Origin: an uncultured Lachnospiraceae bacterium
GTDB taxonomy: Bacteria > Bacillota > Clostridia > Lachnospirales > Lachnospiraceae
Assembly: GCA_949840805.1 (NCBI GenBank)
Contig: CATKXR010000004.1
Coordinates: 1 to 64,000, forward strand
Direction: 5' to 3'
Length of the DNA: 64,000 nucleotides
The notes beneath the pieces were generated by a model that was not told the origin of the DNA, made no database searches, and saw nothing but the letters and a program-made list of their open reading frames with translations. Positions within the stretch are counted from its first letter, which is position 1. Every line of letters begins with the position of its first letter. Below, one piece after another: positions 53,958 to 63,238 of the stretch. A program made the position numbers and the translations under genes.

Positions 53958-55898
53958 CTACGGCCTGGGATCCGTGCTGCCATATGCTCTGAATTCCCTC
54001 CCGGTCCCCTTGTAGAACCGGCTGAACAACTCATAATATTCCAGCCTTAGCACCTGAATTCCCACGATCAGTCCCTCCATGCCGCAGACAAACAGGTTCC
54101 CTAAAAGGATGACCAGCCAGTTGGGGCTTCCGGATTCCGCGCCGGCCAGCATCAGCACCACTTCCATCATGGCGGCATGGCTGACGGCAAAGGCACCTAC
54201 GCGGACAAAGGAAAGTGTGTTGGAGAAGTAGCTGAGTAAAACTTCAAACAGTTCAAAAAATCCCTGTACGAAAAACATTCCTTTTTCCTCCGGCATGGCT
54301 TTTGCTTTTTTCTCTGCCAGGGCTGCCAAAGGTTCCTTAAAGAAGATGACAAGCAAAGGAAGCACGAACATGACAAACAGTACGGCTGAAGCCGGAAGAG
54401 GCCTGCCGCTCATATACAAAAATACCGTGATTACCAGGGCGCTGTAAAACACGATTCCGGCCACCCCGTTGGTGTCAAAATATGCCTTTTCAGGATCGTG
54501 GGATCGCAGGCTGTTGACTACATTTAACACCATAGTCATCAGCACGATTCCCATTCCAAGGGCAATTGCCACTACAAAGACCGTGTTTAGATTCCCGATA
54601 AAAGGAAGCTGTGTCATAGCTTTCTGGGGATGGAGCCATAGGGCAGGAAGGATATCCTCAAATCCAAATACACTGCCAAACAGGAAGCCGAATATGGTGG
54701 AGAAAAATCCGCAACAGGAAATAATAGCCGCCAGGTTCAGCTTTTTAGCCCGGTATAAGGCAAATCCGCCAAGAAGCAGGCAGAGCCCCTGTCCTGCATC
54801 TCCAAACATAAAGCCAAAGAGAAAAGCATAGGTCAGTCCCAGGATTATCGTGGGGTCCAGCTCATCATAGGAAGGCAGCCCGTACATGTGGATAAACATT
54901 TCAAAAGGCTTGAAAAGCCCTGGGTTTTTCAGCTTGGTGGGAGGCCGGCTTACAATATTGTTGTGGTCGGTTTCCATGAAGAAGAAAGTATCCGAATCGT
55001 TTTCCAGTTCCTTACAGAAGGCATCTGCGTCTGATTCGCTCATCCATCCACAGAGAATATAGTAGGTACGGTCATCATGGCTTGAGCAGGCGGCAAGTTT
55101 TCTTACGTCAAAATTGCGGGAAAAACGTTCCAGCCTGTTTCTTGCGGCCACCAGCTCTTCTTTTTTAGACAGGACTGTCTGGGAGATCTGGTTATTCATC
55201 TGGTCGATATCCGCCTGCAGGACGGAGATTTTTTCATCCAGTTCTTTTACCGCCTCGGTGGGAGTGCCTTCATATTCGTCCGGAAGGAAAAAACGTTCAA
55301 AATGAAGAGAGGCTAAAATAGCATCAGCCTTATCATGGATAACATCAGGAACAAAGTAAACGACCCATACATAGTGTTCGTCTTCCTGGCATTTATGCAT
55401 TACCACATCAATGGTATCATATACATAATCCATGAATTTTTTATAATATTCATGGGGAATCCGCCCAAAACGGAAACTGACAAATTTAAACTGCATAATG
55501 GATCTTACTGCATAGTTCAGATCCACAAAAGGCTGTACCCGGTTTCGGGAAAGCTGCAGCAAATCCAGTTCTTTTTCCAGAGATTCTTTTTTTTCGCAGA
55601 GAGTTTTTAACTCCTCGTCCAGAGACCTGACAACCCGGACGGCATCCTCGATCACAGGAGTCAATAACGTCTTTGTGCCGTCCTCTTTGTCCAAATAATC
55701 GGCAATAAGCCGGTTGGCTGTCTGAAGTTCCCCTTTATATGGATTGCTCTCGTTAAAAGGCTTCAGATCAGGGACGGTCTTAAGCTCAGACAGGGCATTT
55801 TCCAGGTGAATCTCATATTTAGAGAAGTACTGGTCAACGACCTGGTCAATACCACCTTTATGGCCGGTGATACTTAAGAACTTCATTTTTTCTATCAC
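53958..55898 (-). CDS. V/A-type ATPase subunit I
   Basis: The 646-aa membrane stator subunit has a cytoplasmic coiled-coil N-terminal half (about 1-340) and about seven to eight membrane helices. The conserved FGFMFGDAGQGL and SNTLSFVRVGAFAVSHAAMM motifs, with the essential Arg in VRVGAF, are clear. GTG 55898 has AGGAGG eight bases upstream, while the next ATG is 20 bases away, so GTG is the start. Confidence 0.95.
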   Translation of the reverse strand: MIEKMKFLSITGHKGGIDQVVDQYFSKYEIHLENALSELKTVPDLKPFNESNPYKGELQTANRLIADYLDKEDGTKTLLTPVIEDAVRVVRSLDEELKTLCEKKESLEKELDLLQLSRNRVQPFVDLNYAVRSIMQFKFVSFRFGRIPHEYYKKFMDYVYDTIDVVMHKCQEDEHYVWVVYFVPDVIHDKADAILASLHFERFFLPDEYEGTPTEAVKELDEKISVLQADIDQMNNQISQTVLSKKEELVAARNRLERFSRNFDVRKLAACSSHDDRTYYILCGWMSESDADAFCKELENDSDTFFFMETDHNNIVSRPPTKLKNPGLFKPFEMFIHMYGLPSYDELDPTIILGLTYAFLFGFMFGDAGQGLCLLLGGFALYRAKKLNLAAIISCCGFFSTIFGFLFGSVFGFEDILPALWLHPQKAMTQLPFIGNLNTVFVVAIALGMGIVLMTMVLNVVNSLRSHDPEKAYFDTNGVAGIVFYSALVITVFLYMSGRPLPASAVLFVMFVLPLLVIFFKEPLAALAEKKAKAMPEEKGMFFVQGFFELFEVLLSYFSNTLSFVRVGAFAVSHAAMMEVVLMLAGAESGSPNWLVILLGNLFVCGMEGLIVGIQVLRLEYYELFSRFYKGTGREFRAYGSTDPRP

Positions 55899-55910
55899 AA
55901 CTCAAACCTC

Positions 55911-56954
55911 CTATTGTTTTTCCGCCATGGCAATGATCTTATCAGAAGGAAGGCCATAACGGATGCCTTCAATAATGGCAATGATTTTTTGCAGTTCCAG
56001 TTCTTTGGCATAGAGATAAGAATCCAGCGCTGCCATGGAATAGGGATTCCTGCGCCCGGTGCCTTTGTAAATCCGGTTCAGAATCTGATGGTACAGGGCT
56101 TCCAATTCCGGCGGCTCATTCCAGTCTGCTTCCGGAAGCTTCCCGTAGTGGGTGCTTTTTAACACTGCAAAAAAGTCATCCAGAGAGACGGCATCTGCCA
56201 TTCGGCGGATCTGTTCCGTCCGCAGCTTATATTTTACCGGAATTAAAAGGGCGTATATCTCTGCGGCCGGAAGATTGTAATATTTTTTTGAGCGGTAGAT
56301 CCATTGGATGTTCAGCAGATCTAAGCGGCTGCCAAAACAATGGCCGATAACGACCCGTTCTTTTTTCGTCAGAACCTTGTCTTTGGTCTTCCACATAGCT
56401 TTAAAATATAGAAAATCCAACTGTGTTTCGTAGTCGAACAGTGTCATTTCCCTTTGCGTTTCAAGATTGGCTATGGGGGCATAATAGGGAGAACCTTCCA
56501 GACCGGCAATAAACTCAGAAATATTCTCTGCCTGTGCCAGTTTTATCAGATTTACCGAAGAATGCTGGTCAAAAAATTCCTGGAAGTCCGACAGATCCAT
56601 CTTTTGTTTTTTGCCGCCCATAATGTTATGCAGCACCTGCTTGATAATCGTGATTTCATAGTTCATAAAATAGAGATCAAGAAATCTGCGCTGGGAAAGG
56701 TTGGAGAACCGATAAAGCTTGGCAAAATCCCGGTATTCCGACTGGGTCAGCAGACGTTCGATATGGCTGCGGTGAAGCATGGTGTCATCCAGCCCGGAAA
56801 AAATATCCGCATAGGAAGGAAGCTGTTTCAGATAATCGGCGGCGCTCCGCACGTCTTCTAAGGATGCCATTTCCCGGAATTGCTGTTCCGTAATCAGACG
56901 GCTTTCCATAGCGCGTATCTTTGTGGCAATACCGCTGTATGTTAACAGGCTCAT
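55911..56954 (-). CDS. V/A-type ATPase subunit C
   Basis: This 347-aa protein (family AC39/d) is the socket between the D-F shaft and the K ring. It is mostly helical with the three-part repeat of the family; LTYSGIATKIRAMESRLI at the start and RNPYSMAALDSYLYAKELELQKI near the end are typical. Confidence 0.9.
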   Translation of the reverse strand: MSLLTYSGIATKIRAMESRLITEQQFREMASLEDVRSAADYLKQLPSYADIFSGLDDTMLHRSHIERLLTQSEYRDFAKLYRFSNLSQRRFLDLYFMNYEITIIKQVLHNIMGGKKQKMDLSDFQEFFDQHSSVNLIKLAQAENISEFIAGLEGSPYYAPIANLETQREMTLFDYETQLDFLYFKAMWKTKDKVLTKKERVVIGHCFGSRLDLLNIQWIYRSKKYYNLPAAEIYALLIPVKYKLRTEQIRRMADAVSLDDFFAVLKSTHYGKLPEADWNEPPELEALYHQILNRIYKGTGRRNPYSMAALDSYLYAKELELQKIIAIIEGIRYGLPSDKIIAMAEKQ

Positions 56955-56958
56955 TTTG

Positions 56959-57270
56959 TCACACTCCTGTCAATGACCGGAACAGCTTTTCCACATATTC
57001 TTCATGGTGATCATTATAATTCTGCTCCATCCGCTGAAGCAGGCGGTCTGCATGAAGCCGCTGTTTTTCCAGTTTTTTATTCATCTCTGCCTCCATCCGT
57101 TTCCGAAGCTCCTGGATTCCCTGCTGTGTCCGCTCTTTTAGATCCTGGTCGAAGGCCTTGGTTCGCTCCTCCATCTCCTGGGCAAACGCTTTTTTCCTTG
57201 CGCCTGCGCTTTCCATGACAGAGGATGCAGCATCTTCAATTTCGGATATCTTTTTGATTACCGTATTCAT
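56959..57270 (-). CDS. V/A-type ATPase stator subunit H (G-like)
   Basis: The 103-aa protein is one long amphipathic helix (Glu, Lys, Arg, Gln heptads from about 5 to 85). By length, position as first gene of the operon and coiled-coil character it is the peripheral-stalk partner of subunit E (AhaH/NtpF-like). Confidence 0.82.
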   Translation of the reverse strand: MNTVIKKISEIEDAASSVMESAGARKKAFAQEMEERTKAFDQDLKERTQQGIQELRKRMEAEMNKKLEKQRLHADRLLQRMEQNYNDHHEEYVEKLFRSLTGV

Positions 57271-57400
57271 AGTGGTCCTCCTGTTTCTATTTCTCTAACA
57301 TCATACTCCTTTTTTTTAAAATTTCCATAGTGAATATCGTTAAAAAAACGTTTGGAAATGGGAAATTTGGTAGCAAAATGAAAAATAAGGAGCTTTCAGG

Positions 57401-57455
57401 CAAAAAAGCAGCCGCAAAATATCCTGTGCGGCCTGCACAGACTGCTTTGCGGCTG
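57401..57455 (-). terminator. Terminator of the SH3 protein gene
   Basis: CAGCCGCAAA pairs with TTTGCGGCTG over 10 bp and an inner CTGTGC with GCACAG. On the minus strand six T residues follow. It separates the gene at 57467 from the V-ATPase operon. Confidence 0.85.
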
Positions 57456-57466
57456 TCCCGTTCACG

Positions 57467-58309
57467 CTATTGGGCAGTCAGATATTGGCTTGCAACGTAT
57501 GCTTCTTGTCCTTCATACATAATAACGGCCCATTCTTCATTTTCAGCCCTTACATATTCGACGGTAGTCCCGGATGCCAGCTTTCCTAAACGTGTGCTGT
57601 CTGTCCTGGGTTCAGCTCTTACATTCAGGACATCCGTGGTCTTGTAAACAGGAGCCGAATCCTCCTCCACGGAAGAAGGCTCAGGGGGCATGGTCTCTGC
57701 AAAATTATGGCTTTCAAAAGGTGTTTCCACAGGCGTCGTTTCGCCGGTAGTCTCTGCCTCCTCCTGCTTTGGCTTTACCAGCCTTACGATACAGAAAATC
57801 ACCAGGATGCAGATGACAGGGATCAACAGCTTTAACAAATCATAAGGCGTAAATATGTTCCGTCTTCTGCCGGATCTGCGGCGGTTGTTTCTGGAAGAAT
57901 AGGTACGATAGGCATGGGAGGATCTTTTTTTCGTGCTTTTCTTTTTTTCCCGGTAATTATTGGAAAAGGTATAAACTTCCTGTGATAGCAGTTGATATGC
58001 CAAAGAGGCATTGGAAGGCGAGTTATCTCCTTCATGGGCCGCTTTATTGCCGATCATGCGGATTTTGTGGTAACGGTCGCAGGAAGTCTTGCTGATCCTG
58101 CGATTCCGGTACAGCATATCGATCATTTCTTTTAAATCTCCGTCATTTAGGGATCCGGACCGTTCGGCCAGGAGACGTATCATAAATTCCAATGTCTGGC
58201 GGGCCTTTATCATGGCAGAATTGTAATCTTTTTGTCCGATCAGCCGTTCTGTACTTTTAACGCCAAGCTGGATCCGTTCCCAATTATTGTTTGTGCTGCC
58301 GCTTGCCAT
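57467..58309 (-). CDS. DUF4145-like / SH3b membrane protein
   Basis: This 280-aa protein has a helical DUF4145/HEPN-like N-terminal domain (about 1-110, with the IGNKAAHEGD motif), a basic Arg/Ser segment, one membrane helix (about 158-178), a Thr/Glu-rich linker and a C-terminal SH3b domain (about 220-280: VLNVRAEPRTDSTRLGKLASGT). Topology predicts the SH3b domain outside, where it could bind peptidoglycan. The function is unknown. Confidence 0.78.
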   Translation of the reverse strand: MASGSTNNNWERIQLGVKSTERLIGQKDYNSAMIKARQTLEFMIRLLAERSGSLNDGDLKEMIDMLYRNRRISKTSCDRYHKIRMIGNKAAHEGDNSPSNASLAYQLLSQEVYTFSNNYREKKKSTKKRSSHAYRTYSSRNNRRRSGRRRNIFTPYDLLKLLIPVICILVIFCIVRLVKPKQEEAETTGETTPVETPFESHNFAETMPPEPSSVEEDSAPVYKTTDVLNVRAEPRTDSTRLGKLASGTTVEYVRAENEEWAVIMYEGQEAYVASQYLTAQ

Positions 58310-58402
58310 TGTTATCCTCCTCTGTGTTTTGCAAAGCTCATAAGATTATTATACTACATGTTCTGCAATTCTGCACGAAGAAAATGAAAAAGAAGGAATT
58401 GC

Positions 58403-58431
58403 TTGCAAAGAACGGAAGGGTCTGATAAAAT
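58403..58431 (+). promoter_or_regulatory. trmB promoter
   Basis: TTGCAA (58403-58408), a 17-base spacer and TAAAAT (58426-58431), 45 bases before the ATG. Confidence 0.55.
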
Positions 58432-58475
58432 GAGAAAATAAGAAGCAGAATCTTTATTTCAGAGGAGAAGAAAGT

Positions 58476-59138
58476 ATGAGATTGCGCCATATTCCGGGAT
58501 CCGAGGAAACCATCGCCGCCAGTCCTTATGTGGTAAGGCAGCCTTGGGAGTACCGGGGGAGATTCGGGGAATTGTTCGGCAATGATAATCGCATAGAGAT
58601 CGAAGTCGGCATGGGAAAGGGAAAGTTTATCATGGAACTGGCAGCGTCCAACCCTCAGGTTAATTATCTCGGGATTGAGCGGTATCCAAGTGTGCTTTTG
58701 CGGGCTATTTCAAAACGGCAGGAGCTGGAGCTGTCCAATATTTATTTTTTGTGTATAGACGCAAAAGCCCTGGAAGAAATATTTGCACCAGGGGAAGTAA
58801 CTCGGATTTATCTGAATTTTTCCGATCCCTGGCCAAAGGAGCGTCACGCGAAGCGCCGCCTCACCTCGCCGGAATTTATGAAGGTCTACGGTCAGATTCT
58901 CAAAAAGGACGGTACCGTGGAATTTAAGACTGATAATCAGGAGCTTTTTACTTATTCTCTGGAATCAATCTCCAAAGCCGGATGGCAGATTCTCTGTTCC
59001 ACCCGTGACCTGCATAACAGCGCCATGGCAGAAGGTAATGTCATGACGGAATACGAGACAAAATTTTCCTCCAGGGGAAATCCTATTTGCAAACTGATAG
59101 CCGGCCGCGAGCCTGCATATACTATTAGCGAAGAATAA
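58476..59138 (+). CDS. trmB: tRNA (guanine-46-N7)-methyltransferase
   Basis: This 220-aa protein uses SAM to make m7G46 in tRNA. The SAM-binding IEVGMGKGKFI, FSDPWPKERHAKRRL and EFKTDNQELFTYSL motifs are those of TrmB. AGAGGAG precedes the ATG. Confidence 0.96.
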   Translation: MRLRHIPGSEETIAASPYVVRQPWEYRGRFGELFGNDNRIEIEVGMGKGKFIMELAASNPQVNYLGIERYPSVLLRAISKRQELELSNIYFLCIDAKALEEIFAPGEVTRIYLNFSDPWPKERHAKRRLTSPEFMKVYGQILKKDGTVEFKTDNQELFTYSLESISKAGWQILCSTRDLHNSAMAEGNVMTEYETKFSSRGNPICKLIAGREPAYTISEE

Positions 59139-59143
59139 CCGCG

Positions 59144-59293
59144 GTGAAAATAGTGGACTGGAAAACAAAGATTGTAAACGGCCTGCGAAGTGCCACCAGT
59201 GACAAAGAAGGCATGAACCGCCAGATTTTGAAATGGCACAAAAGTTTTAAGGAAGTGGAGAAGGTGCTGAACCGTTCAAAAGGAAAAGGGTGA
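59144..59293 (+). CDS. Possible 49-aa basic protein
   Basis: A GTG-started frame five bases after the trmB stop encodes 49 residues rich in Lys and Arg (ILKWHKSFKEVEKVLNRSKG). The ribosome-binding site is weak (GAAGAA). It fills the gap between trmB and trxA and ends with a normal stop. It resembles no family known to me, and it may be spurious. Confidence 0.35.
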   Translation: MKIVDWKTKIVNGLRSATSDKEGMNRQILKWHKSFKEVEKVLNRSKGKG

Positions 59294-59348
59294 GGGCATG
59301 GGGCAGACAGCCGATGCAAAATTAAAATTCAGAAAGGAGAAAGAATTT

Positions 59349-59660
59349 ATGGAAAAAAAATTTACAACGGAAAATTTTGAGAATGAGGTGTTGAAGGCCG
59401 ATAAACCAGTTCTGGTGGATTTTTATGCAGACTGGTGCGGCCCTTGCAAGATGATGGCGCCTGTGGTGGAAAAACTGGCAGAAGATATGTCAGGGGAAGC
59501 TGTAATCGGCAAATTAAATGTGGACGATTGTGAGGAGATTGCCATGAAGTACGGGGTGATGAATATTCCTACAGTGATCCTGTTTAAGGGCGGACAGGAA
59601 GTAAACCGGGTAATCGGCGTACAGAGCAGAGAGGTTTTGGAAAAGCTTCTCAGGAGCTGA
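59349..59660 (+). CDS. trxA: Thioredoxin
   Basis: This 103-aa protein is a canonical thioredoxin with the active site WCGPCK (about 31-36) and the cis-proline in NIPTVILF. ATG 59349 with AAAGGAG eight bases upstream is preferred over the longer frame. Confidence 0.96.
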   Translation: MEKKFTTENFENEVLKADKPVLVDFYADWCGPCKMMAPVVEKLAEDMSGEAVIGKLNVDDCEEIAMKYGVMNIPTVILFKGGQEVNRVIGVQSREVLEKLLRS

Positions 59661-59697
59661 TTTTGTTTACCATTATATGGCATCGGAAGGCAAGCAC

Positions 59698-59731
59698 GGG
59701 CGTGGTTTCTATTCCCATAAGGGATACGCCC
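59698..59731 (+). other. Hairpin in the trxA-tRNA-Lys gap
   Basis: GGGCGT (59698-59703) pairs with ACGCCC (59726-59731) and encloses TCCC/GGGA. There is no T-run. The rest of the 300-bp gap between trxA and tRNA-Lys holds the tRNA promoter and nothing else recognisable. Confidence 0.35.
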
Positions 59732-59883
59732 GGGCCGCGTTCCTGTCTATGGGAGGGACTTCCGGGGAGCTTCCGTGAGCTTTTCAGGTCAACTCTTCAC
59801 GTCTTTGCCGAAAAGGCCTTTTGTGGAAAAAGTCCTTTGCGAAAATAGCTTAACGAAAAAATGAATATTTTGTAAAAAAGGGG

Positions 59884-59912
59884 TTGACATTTGAGAGACT
59901 TTGCGATAGAAT
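59884..59912 (+). promoter_or_regulatory. tRNA-Lys promoter
   Basis: Perfect TTGACA (59884-59889), a 17-base spacer and TAGAAT (59907-59912), about 48 bases upstream of the tRNA. Confidence 0.78.
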
Positions 59913-59960
59913 AATGTTCGTGCCACAGAGAAGATGTGACACAGATATAGAGATATAGAT

Positions 59961-60033
59961 GCGCCCTTAGCTCAGTTGGTAGAGCAGTAGACTCTTAATC
60001 TATTTGTCCAGGGTTCGAGTCCCTGAGGGCGCA
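59961..60033 (+). tRNA. tRNA-Lys (CTT)
   Basis: Acceptor GCGCCCT pairs with AGGGCGC, the D arm is GCTC/GAGC, the anticodon stem GTAGA/TCTAT encloses CTCTTAA with anticodon CTT, and the T arm is CAGGG/CCCTG. Discriminator A60033. It is a single-tRNA unit. Confidence 0.94.
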
Positions 60034-60190
60034 GTGAAAGTTCTGATTTTGCGGGCTGCGAACCGCGGGGTCGGGGCTTTTTTATTTTTCGGAAATGCAT
60101 CCGAAAAAATGTCCACCCTAAACCCTTGATATAATCAGATTACCAATCAGGATAGTCCTGATTGACCATAAAAGTATAGAAATAAAAAAT

Positions 60191-60230
60191 AATTGTCCTC
60201 AACTTGTCAGGGTCGGAGGACAATTGTTTT
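60191..60230 (-). terminator. Terminator of the M15 peptidase gene
   Basis: AATTGTCCTC pairs perfectly with GAGGACAATT over 10 bp; a T-run follows on the minus strand (and a shorter one on the plus). Two smaller inverted repeats (60084-60110, 60145-60163) lie between it and tRNA-Lys. Confidence 0.8.
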
Positions 60231-60284
60231 TTATGATTGTCGAGATAGGTGGGGGCTGCAAATAATACCAGCAGCAAAGATCTC

Positions 60285-61265
60285 TTAACTTTTTTCATTC
60301 TTGTCAAAATGCTGATAATCTTTCGGATTATTCCAGTCTCCTCCCCAGCGGAATCCCCTTTCTGTAAACAGTTTAAACGCAAGATCTTCGTGGGTAATCA
60401 CATGGGGAAGCCCGGTTGCGCGGTCGATATAATCATCTGCATTGGAATGCGCCCATTTGGGCTGCCCTGTTGAATAGGAAACATAAGGATTCTGCTGTGG
60501 ATTCAGGTCAATTGCCTTGCCATAAGCATGGTTGGAGAGATGTCCGGAGCCTGTGGCCATCCTAAAGCAAAATGCCGAAGTGTTATTCACGTCAATGGAA
60601 GCCGAATCGGTGGTGTCCGGATCGCCTGTCCAGTAGTTGTCAACAAGGTACATGGATTGAATCTGATATTTTTCTTTTAACAGCTCTTTAAAAATATAGA
60701 ATACATCCTCCATGATATCCGCGCTGACAATCATTTCTCCTACCTGAATCTGCCCGTCAAAGTTGTAGTGGGGCATTTTAATATAGCGCAGAGATGACAA
60801 TGGCACATAATCGTTCTTTTTGTAAGATTTGCCGTTGATCCTCTCATATAAGTTATCCCCCTCCTCAATTTCCCAGGCCATAAAATAAGAATCCAGATTA
60901 TCAAAGTCCAATTGCTCTTCTGATAATATAGAGCCTGCCGGCAATCCTGAAAGGCTTTCCAGATAAACCGGTGCTGTCTCTATAGGTTCCGTTTCCATAG
61001 GTTCTGTTTCTGCCGGTTCGATTGCTATAGGTTCTGTTTCATCGGGAATTTCTTGGGTTTCAGAAGTTTCCTCCCGGATGTCGTCTGAAAATTCCGCATC
61101 ATACATTTCTTCCAGCTCTTGTGTCAGCCTTTTGTATTTTCTTGACATGTCGGAAAGCTGCTTTCTTTGCCATAGCAGAAAACCTACGGCTGCAACGGCT
61201 GCGATCAATAAAATGATACAGGCTATGAGAAAGATAACGTTTTTGTTTTTTCCTGAATTTTGCAT
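60285..61265 (-). CDS. Membrane-anchored M15-family peptidoglycan peptidase
   Basis: This 326-aa protein has an N-terminal membrane helix (about 10-32), an Asp/Glu/Thr-rich linker with repeats of ETEP (about 65-100) and a C-terminal M15 metallopeptidase domain. The zinc site reads SNHAYGKAIDLN (H and D) and KDYQHFD (H), with the preceding ATGSGHL. Such VanY/M15C-like enzymes cut D,D or L,D bonds of stem peptides. It lies downstream of the zinc-ribbon genes on the same strand. Confidence 0.85.
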   Translation of the reverse strand: MQNSGKNKNVIFLIACIILLIAAVAAVGFLLWQRKQLSDMSRKYKRLTQELEEMYDAEFSDDIREETSETQEIPDETEPIAIEPAETEPMETEPIETAPVYLESLSGLPAGSILSEEQLDFDNLDSYFMAWEIEEGDNLYERINGKSYKKNDYVPLSSLRYIKMPHYNFDGQIQVGEMIVSADIMEDVFYIFKELLKEKYQIQSMYLVDNYWTGDPDTTDSASIDVNNTSAFCFRMATGSGHLSNHAYGKAIDLNPQQNPYVSYSTGQPKWAHSNADDYIDRATGLPHVITHEDLAFKLFTERGFRWGGDWNNPKDYQHFDKNEKS

Positions 61266-61324
61266 TTAATATCTGTACGCTCCTGCTCTTATGGTAGTGT
61301 TTTTGATATACGGATGAAAACACG

Positions 61325-61741
61325 CTATCCGCGTAGTTTGTTTCCGCATTTTTTACAGAAATTCACATCAGACGGACACGCGGCTCCGCATTTGGGGCAG
61401 GTAATGGTATTTGCTGTAGGAGGCGGGGCCTGCTCTGATGATGTCTGTCCCAAAACCTGCTGATTTTTTGCCACGATTTCCCGCATTTGTTGTTCCTGTT
61501 CCAAAATCTGTTTTTCCTTTGTAGAGATCTCTTCATACATTGGCGTTAACCGTGCCACATCAAAATCACCGGCCTTCCACATGGCATATCCCAGTTCTCC
61601 TGCCTTTACCTTCAGATCACGAATATCGTTTTCTAAGGTTGCGATATAAGTTTTGATCTTATTTTCTTCTAAGAATGTGGATGTTTTCATATTGAGTTTT
61701 GTAATCTGTTTTGAAATTCCCTGTTTAAAATCTAAAGCCAT
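61325..61741 (-). CDS. Coiled-coil protein with C-terminal zinc ribbon
   Basis: The 138-aa protein is helical over most of its length (about 1-95, EENKIKTYIATLENDIRDL) and ends in CPKCGA-AC ... FCKKCGNKL, a four-cysteine zinc ribbon. No membrane segment. It probably works as an oligomeric adapter in the same group as its zinc-ribbon neighbours. Confidence 0.75.
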   Translation of the reverse strand: MALDFKQGISKQITKLNMKTSTFLEENKIKTYIATLENDIRDLKVKAGELGYAMWKAGDFDVARLTPMYEEISTKEKQILEQEQQMREIVAKNQQVLGQTSSEQAPPPTANTITCPKCGAACPSDVNFCKKCGNKLRG

Positions 61742-61814
61742 GACTTTGTCCTCCTCATAAATACATTGAAATTTTTGTCAGAACCGTACATTTTATATCG
61801 ATCCACTGTAATGC

Positions 61815-62279
61815 CTATAAAAAATATATACAAACAAAGATAATGATTCCAACAACTGCCGCGCCTCCTAAAATCGCCGGAATAAGGATGTCAGGTTTTT
61901 TCTTATTCTGTTCCGGCTTCGTTCCGGAGACAGGAAAGCCGCATTCATTGCAAAATGCAGTTCCTGCAGAAAGCTGTTTTCCGCAATTAGGGCAGGATAT
62001 CTTTTCCAAGGCCTGGTCTTTTGGAATGTTGTCAGAATATTCAGGATCCCGGGCCGGGGAATCCGGCTCTTCCGGATCTGTTTCGGAAGGACTGTCTTCT
62101 GCATCTAAAGTTTCCCACTCTTCAGCCGCATCCCATTCCTCGGCCACATCCCATTCGGCCGCTTCATCCTCTGCGGATTCCTCCGTCGGCAGGGCAGGCG
62201 CTTCTGTCAGCTTGGTTCCACAAATACCGCAAAATATGGCGTCTTCCACCATTTCTGCGCCGCATTTATAACATTTCAT
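61815..62279 (-). CDS. Double zinc-ribbon membrane-tail protein
   Basis: The 154-aa protein has an N-terminal ribbon (CYKCGAEM ... CGICGTKL), an acidic low-complexity stretch with near repeats of EEWDAAEEW (about 35-85), a second ribbon (CPNCGKQL ... CNECGFPV) and a C-terminal membrane helix (ILGGAAVVGIIIFVCIYFL). The ribbons lie in the cytoplasm. The function is unknown. Confidence 0.75.
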   Translation of the reverse strand: MKCYKCGAEMVEDAIFCGICGTKLTEAPALPTEESAEDEAAEWDVAEEWDAAEEWETLDAEDSPSETDPEEPDSPARDPEYSDNIPKDQALEKISCPNCGKQLSAGTAFCNECGFPVSGTKPEQNKKKPDILIPAILGGAAVVGIIIFVCIYFL

Positions 62280-62303
62280 CTGTTTTCCTCCTCATGCATC
62301 TTT

Positions 62304-63131
62304 TTACGGCATGGAATCTTCTATTCTTTTTATAAGAAGTATATTATCTTTTTCTATCTGGCTCAACATATCCTCATTAAAAGAAGAAGGGGCAATTGTT
62401 CCGTTGTACCAGGATTTTGTGTTAAAATAATTCTGCAATGCTTCCGTGTCAAACCGCCTCCCATGCCTGGCATAGATTTCATTGCGGGCGATTTTCAACT
62501 GTTCTTTTGAAAGGCCTGCCAGGTCTGCTTCTGTAAGCCTGCTATAGCTGCTGCTTGGTATCATGTAACTGCTGTCATATCCTCCTGAATTATAATAGGA
62601 TGGCGCGGCGGTTGTTGCAGGCGGAGTGTAACTGTAATAATTGGGCGATGGATTTTGATAATCTGGTGCAGAATAATAGGAAGCCGTGGTTTCCATGGCT
62701 GGAGTCGTTGCAGACGGCCAGGTTTCAGACGCCGCGGCTGTCTCGGCAGCAGTTGTTGTCTCGGCCGCCGTGGTCTCGGCGGCTGCCGTTGTGGCAGCGG
62801 CTTCCTCCTCTTTTCGTTTTCTTTTTTCTCTGGCTTCCCTTCGCTCCTCCCTTTCACTGTCTTCATTGTCCGCCCAGGGGGCGTTGCTGATCAGATCGTC
62901 TAACATTCCCTGTTTATACGCAGCGAAAACACCCAGCCCTAAGACCAGCAATAAAAACAAGACCAGCAAAATTCCCGTTAAAATACCTTTTTTCTTTTTC
63001 GGAGGTTTATTTGCCGGTGCCTGCTGCGTGGCAGCCGTATTTTGAGATGGCGCCTGGTTTACGGCGGCTCCACATCCGCTGCAGAATTTGGTTCCGGGTT
63101 TTAATTCTTTGCCGCATTTTGAACAAAACAT
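62304..63131 (-). CDS. Zinc-ribbon / membrane / YARHG-domain protein
   Basis: This 275-aa protein starts with a zinc ribbon (CSKCGKEL ... CSGCGAAV), then one membrane helix (about 50-70), a Lys/Glu and then Ala/Thr-rich linker, and a C-terminal YARHG domain (QLKIARNEIYARHGRRF) that is predicted to be outside. YARHG domains are extracellular and of unknown function. The layout joins an inside ribbon to an outside sensor- or binder-like domain. Confidence 0.82.
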   Translation of the reverse strand: MFCSKCGKELKPGTKFCSGCGAAVNQAPSQNTAATQQAPANKPPKKKKGILTGILLVLFLLLVLGLGVFAAYKQGMLDDLISNAPWADNEDSEREERREAREKRKRKEEEAAATTAAAETTAAETTTAAETAAASETWPSATTPAMETTASYYSAPDYQNPSPNYYSYTPPATTAAPSYYNSGGYDSSYMIPSSSYSRLTEADLAGLSKEQLKIARNEIYARHGRRFDTEALQNYFNTKSWYNGTIAPSSFNEDMLSQIEKDNILLIKRIEDSMP

Positions 63132-63186
63132 TGTTTTCCTCCCTCAAAGGCAAAATATTGGTAATGACTCGGTTATCTACATGAAA

Positions 63187-63231
63187 AAGATGCTCTGGCA
63201 TTCATCTCACCGATGAACGCCAAAGCATCTT
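63187..63231 (-). terminator. Terminator between the FHA and YARHG genes
   Basis: A 19-bp stem (63187-63205 with 63213-63231) with two wobble pairs is followed by a T-run on the minus strand. The FHA gene and its upstream neighbour are thus a separate transcript from the YARHG group. Confidence 0.85.
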
Positions 63232-63238
63232 CCCGGTA

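Noticed and set aside
62686-63045. 119-aa Ala/Val/Ser-rich frame on the plus strand
   Set aside because: It is antisense to the low-complexity linker and ribbon of the YARHG gene; no RBS and no recognisable motif.
63186-63232. Small RNA gene between FHA and YARHG genes
   Set aside because: The hairpin with T-run is fully explained as the terminator of the upstream minus-strand transcript.
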